A stretch of 21,878 bases of DNA from Paramacrobiotus richtersi (GCA_034698045.1 JAQGAU010001036.1:1-21878), one strand, 5' to 3'; positions 10,165 to 20,198 are shown, counted from the first letter of the stretch. Numbers and translations: made by a program. The notes: generated by a model not told the origin, from the letters alone.

Positions 10165-11472
10165 TTATCGAAGCTTCTTATCAGAATGTAGTCTCGGCTT
10201 CGCCGGAGCATTCCAATAATGAACAATCTGCCCACATAGCACGGCATTAGTCAAGCTAACCAGTATAAAGAACAGCACAACCAGTCTATCCCCAGTTTCC
10301 TGGATGGAGGTAAACACTCGGACCACGCTACCGGCCGTCAGCAGGAAGATGGTCGCAGCCGACAGCTGACCAGTACTGTGATTTTTCTGGTTTTCCGCAA
10401 TTTGCATCACCTGAAAACACATTCATGTACTGCACACAGCAACGTAAGCGTACTCTTCACCGCTTCAATCACCTTGCTTAAGAGAACGGTAACGGTTTTT
10501 ACTGCTTGCATTACTTTCAGGAGATCTTCGGGAAAGAGGCCAGATATTAGGATAAAAATGGCTGCCACTTGTACAGTAACGTAAATTACTGCCGACGCCG
10601 GTTTCTCTCGATACAGCAGGATCAGCACTGCGATTATAACCGTCTCAATCAGAAGAAAAAGACTTTCTCCCCAAGCACTGCAAAGATCAGAAGCCAAATT
10701 AACCGCTAGCTGTAACATACTGCTAATTTTTGTCCAAAATGTCATCGTATACGTATTACAAAAAGCTGAACACAGTTAATAAGGCATAAGATGCATATGT
10801 AAAATGTGGACGATTGCAATAAACTAATAATGTCATAGATAATAAGCTATAAATTATTTCTTTTAACTGGAATAAATAAAAAGAGCAAGCGACACGAGAA
10901 AACCTTACTGAAATAGTTCCGCAGCATTTATAGCTTTGAACAGCAATAAAGTTGCATTTCTGAACGTTTGCTCTAGAATTATTACAAGAATTCATTAAAA
11001 CTGACAAAATATGGATACCTGAATGGAAACTGGTAATGTACACTGTAAACAAGTGTGGTTGTCAGCGCGAATAACTCCAGAAACACACTGGGCAAACTTA
11101 TACCGGTGCTGCTTTTGGATCGTAGCAGCTTAACAATTTGTGGCACCTTGACTGAAATACGAAAATTTTCTCGTGATGCAATTAACGACTATAGTATATG
11201 AAGCGTACCTATGGAGAATCCCACAACGATTGCGTATCCTAGAACTTTGCTGAGCAACATCCGAAAACAACTGGCTGCAAGAAATTAAAGATCGTTCAGA
11301 CGATCGTATGCGTTCCAGCGATAAGCTGCATTCACAAGGTAGATAACATACCGTCCAAAAAGTTCAGTTTATCCCAATATTCTTCGACACAGCGTTCTGG
11401 TATCCAGTAATCCTTAATGTATTGTCGCAGAACCTCAAAAGACCTTTCTGGAGAGACTACAGTTTTTGCCAT
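10165..11472 (-). CDS. MPDU1: Mannose-P-dolichol utilization defect 1 protein (PQ-loop family)
   Basis: An ER membrane protein needed for use of dolichol-phosphate mannose and glucose in N-glycan precursor, GPI-anchor and related mannosylation. Five exons join in phase: 11472-11352, 11274-11209, 11151-11019, 10677-10473 and 10410-10165, giving 256 residues (human protein 247). The order of family landmarks is intact: WIPERC near the N terminus, LLSK at 47-50, the first PQ-loop with VKVPQ (Pro66-Gln67), FPF then AWGESLF, GQLSA (189-193), and the second loop with RVFTSIQETGD (206-216), then HYWNA. It ends KKLR, fitting a KKxx ER-retrieval signal. Introns are 77, 57, 341 and 62 bp. A further intron in the 5' UTR is possible (TTAG just before the start). 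Nothing suggests decay. Identification is from family sequence similarity recalled from knowledge. Confidence 0.95.
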
Positions 11473-12619
11473 TTTTTGACTAAGCCAAGACGCGATATCA
11501 CTTACAGTCAAAACTTCATCTTTGCAAATAAGTAGTACATAAAAGAAAGCGTACCTGTGTGTGTTGTGCCGCCAGTCAACGCAACCACAGCGGCATTGCG
11601 ATATACACTTTCTCTAAGAACTAAACCGGTTTTCTTGAGTCATTATCGAAGATTTCTCTTGCAAAAGTGCAAAATAAACGAATTGCATAATAGTGCACTC
11701 AAGCACCATTTGGTCTTGTGAAAGAAAGAGCATGCTGAATGCAGTAATATGTATACAAATTTACTACAAAGAACACGTATGTGCGGTTCAACATTTGGCT
11801 GTACTGTGTCTGTACATATCGACATCCCAATATTTATACGCAAACGGGCATCAAATACAGCAAAATACAGAGTTGTTTCGTTTATTTTTGCATTATTTGT
11901 ATTGTCGAACTCAGCGTAGCAGCGGCAGCCGTACATCGAGCAAGTAAATAATTAAACACGATGACCATTAAATTGTATACAAAGCCCATAAGGACAATAC
12001 TAGTCCCGTGGACCGGAAGTTGTGCGACAACTCTCTTTGCGCAATGCCATATATATGCAAATTTCTGCTGTACATTCAGGAAGATATTCACTCTCCCGAT
12101 GCGCAGTTGGTACAATGTTCTCTAGTCCTATATTCCCAACACTAGTATGTGTTTCATTCGCCTTATTGTTATATTTTCATTGATTGCAGAGCATAATCGC
12201 TGCGTGAATGCTTTCATAAACAAAACACTGCGCTCCGGATCTCGAGCTGCTGTAGGAATGGCAGGAAATGCTTTTCCCAAGTAACTAACTCACCTTTTCA
12301 GATTGCCCTTCTTCCGCTTGAAGGCTTGCTGGCAACGAGCAGGAAGGAGGCCTTTTGTGTGACAGCCGCACATGCGCAAACCATTCTCACTTTCAGCGTC
12401 TCCCACTGGGATTTCGGTTAAATGCGCACCAGCGGATCGTGTTGCACCGCAGACTTTGAAGATGCGAGCGTCATTATCTAACGTCGTTTCACAATTTTTG
12501 GGATGCACTGATCAGTTGTGCAGCTGCTGGGATACTGGTATAATAATAAATCTTTCTTATATCGTTTGAAAAATTGCTGACCTTTATCTGTATTGGAGAA
12601 ACATTTTCTGATCGCGGAA
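11473..12619. other. Intergenic region between divergent MPDU1 and the peptide gene
   Basis: No supported gene. A minus-strand donor-like site (CACAG then GTACGC near 11556) may be a 5'-UTR intron of MPDU1. At 12293-12508 the minus strand has a short cysteine-containing frame (five Cys) bordered by AAAAG/GTGAGT; the same bases read on the plus strand make a strong branch point plus CTTTTCAG acceptor, so strand and reality are unresolved. Confidence 0.5.
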
Positions 12620-12958
12620 ATGAAGAAATATTGTGCAGTTTGCTTACTCATCATTCTGACTTGGATCCAAGTTGCAGTGTATACCGTTACTGCCAATCCA
12701 GCGCAATCAAAAAAGCTTCAGCCGGCCAACAGTCTGTTCAAGAATCAACTGTTAAAGATGCTGTTATCGATGCAGTTACAACAGAGCATTGAAGAGGACG
12801 AGATTCCCCGTACAACGGCGTTACCAGTAAAGAAACTGCCGGAAGAAACGGTTGCTCCACGTGGACAATCGAAAATACCTTCGACAGCGGCCGGCTTTGA
12901 GCATGGCCATGGTGATCGCTTCGGGAAGCTGGACAACTTACACTTCAGATTTGGCTGA
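12620..12958 (+). CDS. RFamide neuropeptide precursor
   Basis: A 112-residue secreted precursor. It begins with a basic N terminus and a strong hydrophobic signal (CAVCLLIILTWIQVAV), likely cut near residues 25-27. The middle is a polar spacer with KK sites near residues 31 and 75. The end reads GDRFGK then LDNLHFRFG and stop. This gives two candidate peptides, one ending in DRF-Gly before Lys, and a second, LDNLHFRF-Gly, at the very C terminus; glycine in each would be turned into an amide. The C-terminal single copy with an Asp-x-x-His-...-RF pattern is reminiscent of myosuppressin (Asp-Val-x-His-x-FLRFamide), but one residue is missing, so I call only an RFamide precursor. AATAAA follows at 13133-13138. 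Start chosen as the first ATG before the signal peptide. Confidence 0.75.
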   Translation: MKKYCAVCLLIILTWIQVAVYTVTANPAQSKKLQPANSLFKNQLLKMLLSMQLQQSIEEDEIPRTTALPVKKLPEETVAPRGQSKIPSTAAGFEHGHGDRFGKLDNLHFRFG

Positions 12959-14236
12959 CATAATCGATCTGTTGCGTGTGGCTGATCTGAACGAGTTCGC
13001 TTGCTGTAAAATATGGTAGTATCTGACACGATACGATGTTTGATAAACTGTGTGACCGAGTGTTTTGTTATTCTGTCCGACGCGGCAATTGAGAAAAATA
13101 TCTTTGTTTAGCGCTCTTGGGGAATTTTTGATAATAAATTATGCATACCTTGCACATGCCCTGCGACTGGACTTCTGCTGATCTCTCTGATTGTACAATG
13201 CCGCATACCTTTTCGGCTTGTTAAATCACGAAAAACTAATACATAAAAGCCAGTTCAGTACAAGTAACACAATAAAGGACAAAAGTACATCGCGCATGAG
13301 TACCGCAAGAAGTCGCGGTGCTGCTGTCGAACATTCCCAGCGCTGTGTGTAAAGCCGCTAAAGTACACCGTCCAACGGAAATGTCAAAGCCCCACAAATG
13401 CGCTGTTGTGATGTCCTTTTGCTTCGCACAGATGTCTGCGGAGAACTACAATACTGCGATGACCGATTCGGCCGTTACCATCAAGTTGTAAGCAGTCAAA
13501 ATTAATTGACAGAAAGGACACAAACGTATAGTTCTAAATTAAATCCTTTCATTTCATTGGCGCGCGAGGACAGTCAAAAACATCTACTAAGCAGCTGTTA
13601 GTACTAGACAAATGTTACGCAACATTGTGTCCCGGTCCGAAAACGAAGCCGCTCCCTAGCAAGTACGAAAACAACTGCAGTGTTTACCCTACTTTATAAT
13701 ATGTACTTGCGACCTGGGTGCATATGTTCCACTGTGCGAGTTTTATGCATGTGGCCGTCGAAATAGTAAAGAGGTGAGCGGTGCTGTTATCATTACCATA
13801 GCTGGCTTTAGACCACGAAGAGAGTTCTAACAAGGGGACATTCGTTTTCAAGGTCCAACTTCGGAATATCTGAAACTTCTTGTGCAGACAACAGACAACC
13901 TTTAGAACCACAAGACAATTAATCTGGCTAATGAGAACCACCTGGATCCACAAAATTACATTACGCGCGATGAAACATTTGTATTCCTGAACGCCGTAAT
14001 TTTGGCAGATTATTCCCTCTTAATGGCTGGTACCTACACCTGTCAAGAACTGACTGCAGATTTTTTAATTAGGCGACTCGAAAATTACCGTCGAAATTTA
14101 TACACGGTTGACGAAATTTGCTCAGAGCCGCAAAGAATTACACAGTCACCAGTGTATTAGTTAACAAAGGCTGTGTAATATAACAGAATGGTTCTATGGG
14201 CCTCATCAAGCGCCAGAATCGTTCTGTATAAAAGCT
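12959..14236. other. Intergenic region, no supported gene
   Basis: AATAAA at 13133-13138 probably ends the peptide transcript. At 13432-13488 there is a candidate short first exon (acceptor CACAG, ATG, then GTAAGC donor on +), but I find no in-phase partner downstream. The minus-strand frame 13684-13953 has no motif. Nothing else stands out. Confidence 0.45.
13133..13138 (+). terminator. Polyadenylation signal AATAAA for the RFamide gene
   Basis: AATAAA lies about 175 bp past the stop codon of the peptide precursor, on the same strand. Confidence 0.5.
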
Positions 14237-15686
14237 TCATGGGTTCTGTGGCGTACAAGCGGTCTGGTTACACGTCAAAAAGGTAACTATACTAACGAGT
14301 TCATTATAATTTTCTTTGAAGTGTCCTCCCAGATTCTTGCCGCTTATCTGCGCCCCTAAGAAGCATATCCAAAGAGAGCGCAAACAATCTGAAACCAACA
14401 TAAGATTTGAACAGTGTCTAAAAGACAGATCTTCAGCCAGTCTATTCCCCGTGTTTTGTGGTAGGGAAGAAAAAAGACTCCAATTCGATTCTGAACAATG
14501 TTCACCCATTTCGCCTACCCCGACAACAGTTTGACGGTTTAACATGAACCCTCCGAGCTTGGCACAGCACTGGACCTGTCGATGGCGTCGGAGATAAGTT
14601 TTTATTTGCACAGTCGCGGTCAGAGGTACAGCCTGGCTAATCATCAGATTCCGCAGCATCCGCAGGAAATCCGTATTCTGTAACATATCACACCGTAGGA
14701 ATACAGGATCACATAGTTCTGGTTCAAGCTAAGTTACGTACGACCAAAGAGTGAGTGTTTGTGACACTGTTACTCGTTGCTTGTTCTGACAGGAACACAG
14801 TCGACGCTAGTTGCCCAGCCATCACACCTATCGTAGAAACGAGCTCCAGCACTCGGCCTCCGTCCAGCATCACTCCCTTCATGATGTTTTCAAGGCCGAT
14901 TGGAAGAAACTGTACAAAGAAAACCGAGTTTTCCAAGAAACTAATAATGGCAATCACTGAGAAACAACTATTCAGTTGTTGTGTGAACTGAAGGAGCTTC
15001 TTGTGATTCTGAAGGCATCGAATAATTTTGTCCGCACTTCGGTGGGCAATGGTGGCCTTCTTTGTCAGAGAGCGGCACACAAGACCGAACATCAGAGGCC
15101 AGATTACCAGCAAGCACTGTATGGAAGCAAACCTAATGAAGCAGAGGTTGGCCATTTGATCAGTAAAACGTATCATTACGGGATGAGACAACGGTGAACT
15201 GGGATAATGAAGTGCAAATTCTGCTGCGCTGGTTTCGTTAGCCGACAAATTGAAATGGTTCACCAACATTGCAATGTACAGACAGGGATAAGGAGACAAC
15301 ACGGACCCCACGAGCACAACCACAAAGATGTCAGCCGACGATAAACATTTGTCGAAACTGATAGCAAAATCTCGTAGTAATCCGAACAAGTCCGTTTGTT
15401 TCCAAAGAAGCAAGATGGCAGAAAGAGATCTTGTATACGGAATAAAATATATAGGACTAGCGAGAATTACGCCTGCTATTGATTCTCGTTGTCCGACTGC
15501 GTATACGTAACAGATTATTAAGTTAGCCAATAACTGACAGCCGATGTAAAACAGCATTAAAACTACGGCCGAAAATCTCCACTTTTGTGAAGTATAGGTA
15601 CAATAGCCACATATCTGTATCAAAAGCAACCAGCAGATATTATGAAAATGCAGTATTCGAAGAGAAATGTTCCTCAGGTTCAGCAT
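14237..15686 (-). CDS. Multi-pass membrane protein, gustatory-receptor-like (7tm_7)
   Basis: Exon 1 is 15686-14742 (315 codons); a GTACGT donor and TTACAG acceptor join it in phase to an exon from 14677. Six or seven hydrophobic helices lie near residues 18-32, 38-64, 69-95, 118-145, 180-204, 240-262 and 276-299, with N-glycosylation sites (NLS, NET) between the fourth and fifth. Family-like signs: LQNHKKLLQFTQQLN leading into a helix, SEQA after the next helix, then GGFMLNR and a C-terminal VTFLTCNQ that resembles the TYxxxxxQ end of insect gustatory receptors. How the last part is spliced is unclear: a GTAGGC donor follows VVG at about 14523, but the reading frame is also open to 14237. An in-frame stop lies just upstream of the start ATG. 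Likely role would be chemosensation or another ligand-gated channel. Moderate confidence in the family. Confidence 0.6.
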
Positions 15687-15923
15687 GTTTTCCTTATATG
15701 AACAAACAGCAAGTGGAAAGCTTTATGGACGTCTCGTATAAAATCTTAACTATTGTTACCACCAACACACTAACTACAACAACAAAATAATACAAGTAAA
15801 TGTGCGTTTTTCGTTCACCTTTGCAGTTGTATATGCCTACAGAATATGCGCACTTTGATACTCGTCCTGGCGCCTGGCGGTATGCATCCGAGCGCGATAT
15901 TCGATCGCATACTTGTTAACATA

Positions 15924-16023
15924 ATACAGAATATTCTGTATGTCTGCGACAAACATAGCATGTTATAAAATTATGACATGCGACAGACAGACACATTATT
16001 ATTAGCAGACATATTATGTCTGC
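15924..16023. repeat. Cluster of three palindromes
   Basis: 15924-15941 is a perfect 18-bp palindrome (ATACAGAATATTCTGTAT), which includes AGAATATTCT, matching the nGAAnnTTCn heat-shock element unit. 15958-15981 is a 24-nt palindrome (GCATGT to ACATGC) with one G-T pair and a mismatched central A-A. 16005-16023 is a perfect 19-nt inverted repeat, GCAGACATA, a central T, then TATGTCTGC. TGTCTG at 15941-15946 can also pair with CAGACA at 15984-15989, enclosing the middle palindrome. It lies 240 bp upstream of the receptor-like gene's start codon. Confidence 0.85.
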
Positions 16024-16093
16024 CATAATCCAGACGTACACATGTACACATGACAGTAGATTGGCATACGACATCGGATAGAAACTACAGATA

Positions 16094-16156
16094 CGGTTAA
16101 CCATTTACGATACGGTTAGCAGCGCGCAGGCGAGGTGGCGTGTCGGTTAGGATCGG

Positions 16157-16191
<35 letters not shown>
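16094..16191. repeat. CGGTTA repeats followed by a 31-base C tract
   Basis: CGGTTA occurs four times at 16094, 16113, 16144 and 16154 with irregular spacing, and the last copy runs directly into 31 consecutive C residues (16161-16191). Such a tract can form i-motif or G-quadruplex structures, and its exact length is likely to vary or to be a sequencing or assembly estimate. Confidence 0.85.
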
Positions 16192-16903
16192 ACGGCGCTG
16201 TTGGGTTCGGTGGCGGATCTAACTAGACTGATCGGAAGGGGAGTAAGCTGAAGTTCAAATTAGTCTCAGCCCTTTCTCTTCGAACATTCATACTGTATGT
16301 TTCGCCCGAAATTGTTTGCGACCTGTACATTCGCGTCTTTCTTTCGGCGACCAGTGGGTTGGCGTATTGGGGCAGCTGCCTCTCAGTCTCGACACACCTT
16401 TCAAATTCACCCCTCTCGCCTTGCTGCGAATACTTCCGCATATACTCAATACTTACAGTTAGTCATGCATCGACCGTCTTGTCAAATGGTTGCCAGTGGT
16501 AAGCCTGAGCCAGCTCTGGAATCCGACTCGACTTTTGACACGGACGAAAATTCTGCCATCAAAGCGAGCATTGGCAACGTGATCGGCGCGAGTCTGTTAA
16601 TGTGATCGCATTACTTGAATTACGTGCAGCTTATCATGGAATATGCACAATACGTATGGACTTTGTGTACCCGCCACTGTACACCCGCACCCGCCACCGC
16701 CACTGTACCGGCCTCCTTCGTGGTACCTGTGATTGCTGAGTGGAGGCGTTCGTATTATCATGTTTTGCAATTCAAGCGGTACAAAAAAGACGTTCTAAAC
16801 AGTGTAACTAAAGAGCTGCTTGCTTCACAAAAAATTTGTAGCGCAAACGAAAGTAATTACGAAACATAAAAAACCACGGTAACAAATATATTGTACCTAG
16901 CTT

Positions 16904-16923
16904 GTTAACTGTTAATAGTTAAC
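16904..16923. repeat. GTTAAC hairpin near the 3' end of the glycosyltransferase
   Basis: A 20-nt inverted repeat with GTTAAC at both ends; nine of ten pairs are Watson-Crick and one is G-T, extendable by one T-A pair. It is 29 bp past the stop codon of the minus-strand glycosyltransferase, so it may sit in its 3' UTR. It shares the TTAACTAT string with the palindrome at 4429-4474. Confidence 0.6.
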
Positions 16924-16951
16924 ACATACTCGGGTTGGAGACGACATGACG

Positions 16952-18310
16952 TTAGATTTGACTGATGACGCTGAGTAAATTCGTGGTGGACTTGCCATCG
17001 GGCCCAATGGCTTCTCGAGCCTTTTCACCCAGTTCCTCCATCGCCTGCCTATACTTCCCCCCATCCACTCCTCCCTTCCACCCGGCCACCGTCAGCACAG
17101 CCTCCGCGATTTCCTCTCTCGGAATGATTCGACCAACAATGCCGGTATCCTTCAACGTCATGCCAACGCCCCGTTCTTCCAATACCTTCGCACTGATCGG
17201 CTGATCGCCACACATAGGCCAGGCCAGGATAGGCACGCCATACGACACCCCTTCCAGGGTGCTGTTCCATCCACAATGACTGACAAACACGCCCGTGGAT
17301 TTATGCGCCAAGACACGTTTCTGTGGAGCCCACGGCACGATGAGGTACGGCGCGTCGATCGTGCAGTTTTCGGCCGTAGAGACCTTGTACTCTGCCGGCA
17401 GATGTTTTTGGAGAAAGGGACGCAACGCCCAAATAAACGGCCGTTGGAGGGATGTCAGCGCCGCAGCCACTTCGACGATCTGTTCCGGCTGGGGCAAAGC
17501 CATGGTCCCGAAGGAAAAGTAAACCACCGATTTCGGATCTTTAGTACTCATCCAGTCGAGAATACCCTGTTCCAGCTGACCATTCTTCTGGTTCGGATGT
17601 TCGTCCGTCGGCAGCAACGGCCCGATAAACTTTCTAGGGATATGGGCAAGCCGTGGAATATTACCAAACATTTCCAACGCTTTAGGCTCCAGTTCTTCAA
17701 AAGAGTTAAAAACTATCTCCGTGGCTAACGCCAGCGTGCGACCATCTTCCAGCGCCTGGTCCTTGACGAATGATGGAAGAGCCAACTGATTCGAATCACT
17801 TTGCGCGCCGCTAAGAAACTCATCGTCCGACGCGGTCGGACTGTCCTCGTTAATGCTAACGTAGTAAGCCAAAAAAGTGGAGGAACAAGGACAGAAAGCG
17901 TAAACGGGGATCCCGCGAGCGTGGACGTACTTGATGGGAGTGGCGAAGCCCAGATCCACGAAGATGGCACTCACAGCTGGGATGCCATTGTCGCTGGTTG
18001 AGAGCTTCTCCGGCGTCGATAGGGAATTGATGAACGTTTCGTAATGCGGTTTCATGTTGTGCATGGCTTGGAAGTATTCTCGCAACTCATCCATACGCTC
18101 GTCCAACTGGAAAGTTAACTTATCGTCTATCCCGAATAGTTTAATGGGTTCCGGGGGAGGGATGCCACGCTGGTGGATTTCGGGAATCTTGGAACCCGAG
18201 ATGCATAACGTGACGTCGTGGTGAAGCGCCAACTTCTTGCAGAGTTCCAAGCCGGGAATGTAGTGGCCAAATCCGGGGAAGACGATTACCACCACGTGCT
18301 TTCGCGACAT
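16952..18310 (-). CDS. Plant-type soluble UDP-glycosyltransferase (GT1, PSPG box)
   Basis: Transfers a sugar from a UDP-sugar to a small hydrophobic acceptor, a detoxification or metabolite-tagging reaction. One uninterrupted frame of 452 residues, GT-B fold. Catalytic His16 lies in FPGFGH and its partner Asp119 in FVDLG. The linker side has SVVYFSFGT (261-269). The nucleotide-sugar box runs W327 to Q370, exactly 44 residues as in plant PSPG boxes: WAPQ, H336, HCGWNS (345-350), E353, and DQ (369-370). Terminal Gln370 favours UDP-glucose in plant enzymes. Animal UGTs usually carry HGG in place of HCGWNS, a signal peptide, and a C-terminal membrane helix with a dilysine tail; all are absent here, so this enzyme should be cytosolic. 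Intact, no frameshift, no intron. Composition is similar to other coding exons of the window. Horizontal origin is an inference. Confidence 0.95.
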   Translation of the reverse strand: MSRKHVVVIVFPGFGHYIPGLELCKKLALHHDVTLCISGSKIPEIHQRGIPPPEPIKLFGIDDKLTFQLDERMDELREYFQAMHNMKPHYETFINSLSTPEKLSTSDNGIPAVSAIFVDLGFATPIKYVHARGIPVYAFCPCSSTFLAYYVSINEDSPTASDDEFLSGAQSDSNQLALPSFVKDQALEDGRTLALATEIVFNSFEELEPKALEMFGNIPRLAHIPRKFIGPLLPTDEHPNQKNGQLEQGILDWMSTKDPKSVVYFSFGTMALPQPEQIVEVAAALTSLQRPFIWALRPFLQKHLPAEYKVSTAENCTIDAPYLIVPWAPQKRVLAHKSTGVFVSHCGWNSTLEGVSYGVPILAWPMCGDQPISAKVLEERGVGMTLKDTGIVGRIIPREEIAEAVLTVAGWKGGVDGGKYRQAMEELGEKAREAIGPDGKSTTNLLSVISQI

Positions 18311-19269
18311 TATGAAATAATCACAGCTGATCTATAATTTGTTGGTGCACGGGTTTCCTGGCTGTGCTAATTGCCAAAAAGCAGAAACGATGAAAATGCA
18401 ATCCGGCAGGGACTTGTTGTTCTCGGTATGTTATCTTTCACCAGTAATTAAATCAGACAGATATGCAAGACTGATGACTGCGTTCGGCGCAATACGCTTG
18501 CAGGCGGCATGCTAAGAAAATGATGATATAATACATGCGACTGTTTTGCACTGTGCAAACCGTGCGTTATTCCAGCGATCTGCACTTTGATTCTAGCAAC
18601 TGCTGAAGCTGTTGTAGCCTTGTAGGCTAATGCAAACAAGGCATTTACAAATTCTCAACAATCAGCAATACGGTTTTAGAGAGAGATAACAATAAGTGTA
18701 GCGTGCATGACAGCTGACTGTGGGCTCTGCACACGGACCTAAGAGAAAAATGCGTATACTATCGCGAGTACGTACATTATCGGTCTGCGGTAGACACGGT
18801 ACGTATACAGCAGTTTTAACTTATTTGTGTATCGCAGCCCGGAAACAATGCCAAGGAAAAAAGAACTTTTCAAGCTAGCTTATTGTATATGTAGATCAGT
18901 AAATTACTAAGAATTTCGAAGATGCTTGACAGAATATAGAAGCAAGAGTAAGCGTTCTCTTAATTACTAGCGTGTGGCTGCGCCGAGCGGTTGCTCGGTC
19001 GCTAACAGCAGATAAGAAGCTACATTTACGCCAACGCTTTACTAGCATCAGTACATTAAGAGAAATGCGCCAAAATCTAGCGCAAAATTGCAGAAACGAT
19101 TTTGTACAAATCAGTTAAGATATGTAAATGTTATCGTGAACGCTACAACGTACCATTAAATTTTGCCAATTTTCTAGAGGTACCGAAAAGAACATATGAG
19201 TACTCTGGATAAAATTAACTCGGTTTGCTTATTGCCTGCACCAAGACTGTTTTAGCGAAGCGTTTCGCA

Positions 19270-19289
19270 AATTGGCCAGAATTGGCCAG
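19270..19289. repeat. Tandem 10-bp duplication
   Basis: AATTGGCCAG occurs twice back to back. Confidence 0.8.
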
Positions 19290-19534
19290 CAAAGGCCGGC
19301 ATCACATCATAACTCGCAATTGTGCGATTAACAACAAACGGGTATATGTAGGCTGTGTTAATCAACTTGAGTTGTTGTTTGGAAACAGCGCACAAACGCA
19401 AAATGTTTTTTTTTCAGGGCGATTGCACATGCTCGGTTCAGTTCAGGGAAAAATAGCAAAGGCACACCCTGATTGCTGAAGATTATTAATTTTATCACAA
19501 ACCTTCTGCAGCGGAGCGGAACGTTATGTACATG

Positions 19535-19550
19535 TTTACGTATACGTAAA
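19535..19550. repeat. Perfect 16-bp palindrome
   Basis: TTTACGTATACGTAAA reads the same on both strands. It lies in non-coding DNA; a dimeric protein-binding site is possible but unproven. Confidence 0.85.
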
Positions 19551-19567
19551 GCTATTCCTGTATGTAC

Positions 19568-19644
19568 CTTGCCTTCTGGACAGGTACATACTGAACATTT
19601 TTTTGGCAGTCGCCCAGAAACAATGTGGACACAATAAAAAATTC
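19568..19644 (-). CDS. Possible exon of a small cysteine-containing secreted protein
   Basis: On the minus strand, a TTTTAG acceptor at 19645 and a GTACAT donor after 19568 bound a 77-bp stretch that reads a hydrophobic run (IFYCVHIVSG) followed by KKCSVCTCPEGK. The pattern of a signal-peptide end and a CxxCxCP motif looks like the start of a secreted disulphide-rich protein. There is no ATG in this frame and I could not place a partner exon, so it may be chance. Confidence 0.2.
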
Positions 19645-20198
19645 CTAAAATCAAATACAAAACTTGCCTCAATTAGTACGCGAAGGAACAGTCGCCAAAA
19701 TCAAACTAACATTACCGCGCATAATTTCCATGCCTAAACACTGAAGCAAAAAACAAGTACATAGAAGATCTGCTTTCTCCTGTACGTAAAAACAACCGTT
19801 AACCGACTTCCTTATACAAAACAACTGCAACCTTACATCACACTCCAAAAGACTCGCAAGCTAACGGAACAAAAACACAACGATCCAAAATAGTGCGATA
19901 ATGGTGGTTCTTGGCCACGGCCGCCTGAAAAAAAATATATTTAACGTTGCAGTCTACTCCGAACTGTTTATTAATACTGTAATGTGTTGGGTGCGCCAGT
20001 ATACCGTGAGTGGTACGGCTTACCTGTTATATATAATTAGATACGAGAAATCATCCGATTAGCGCATGATACAGACATATTATACGGTAGTAGTCTTCAC
20101 ATAAAACTATCGCGCTTCAAAGGCACATACAAATAAATTATCGTAAACTGGGATTCCAGTTCGCGATAACTACGAAGTAAACATTGGGTAACTTTAAT

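Larger units (their letters stand above)
15687..16951. other. Intergenic region with palindromes, C tract and weak open frames
   Basis: Between the receptor-like gene (-) and the 3' end of the glycosyltransferase (-). It holds a palindrome cluster (15924-16023), CGGTTA repeats with a 31-C tract (16094-16191) and a GTTAAC hairpin (16904-16923). Two plus-strand frames, 16297-16605 (102 residues, acidic end) and 16615-16869 (84 residues, Ala/Pro/Thr-rich), have somewhat coding-like composition but no motif, no clear splice link and no homologue I recognise. In the second, CCGCCACTGTAC occurs twice at about 16671-16708. Confidence 0.4.

Noticed and set aside
12301..12420. Plus-strand frame after the acceptor at 12300 that ends HWDFG and stop, resembling a cholecystokinin-type amidated end.
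   Set aside because: No signal peptide or dibasic cleavage site in the frame; a chance match is more likely.
12293..12508. Minus-strand short frame with five cysteines ending at a good GTGAGT donor.
   Set aside because: The same bases form a strong branch point and acceptor on the plus strand, there is no signal peptide, and I found no partner exon. Left open rather than called.
13381..13491. Short ATG frame of 36 codons, possible first exon ending at a GTAAGC donor.
   Set aside because: No in-phase downstream exon or motif could be found.
17276..17728. 150-residue plus-strand frame.
   Set aside because: It is the antisense shadow of the glycosyltransferase, which has clear catalytic motifs.
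18970..19020. tRNA-like stretch: GCGCCGAGCGGTTG resembles the D-arm of a leucine or serine tRNA.
   Set aside because: No T-arm (GTTCGA-type) sequence, acceptor stem or anticodon arm at the right distances; it is a 6-bp hairpin only.
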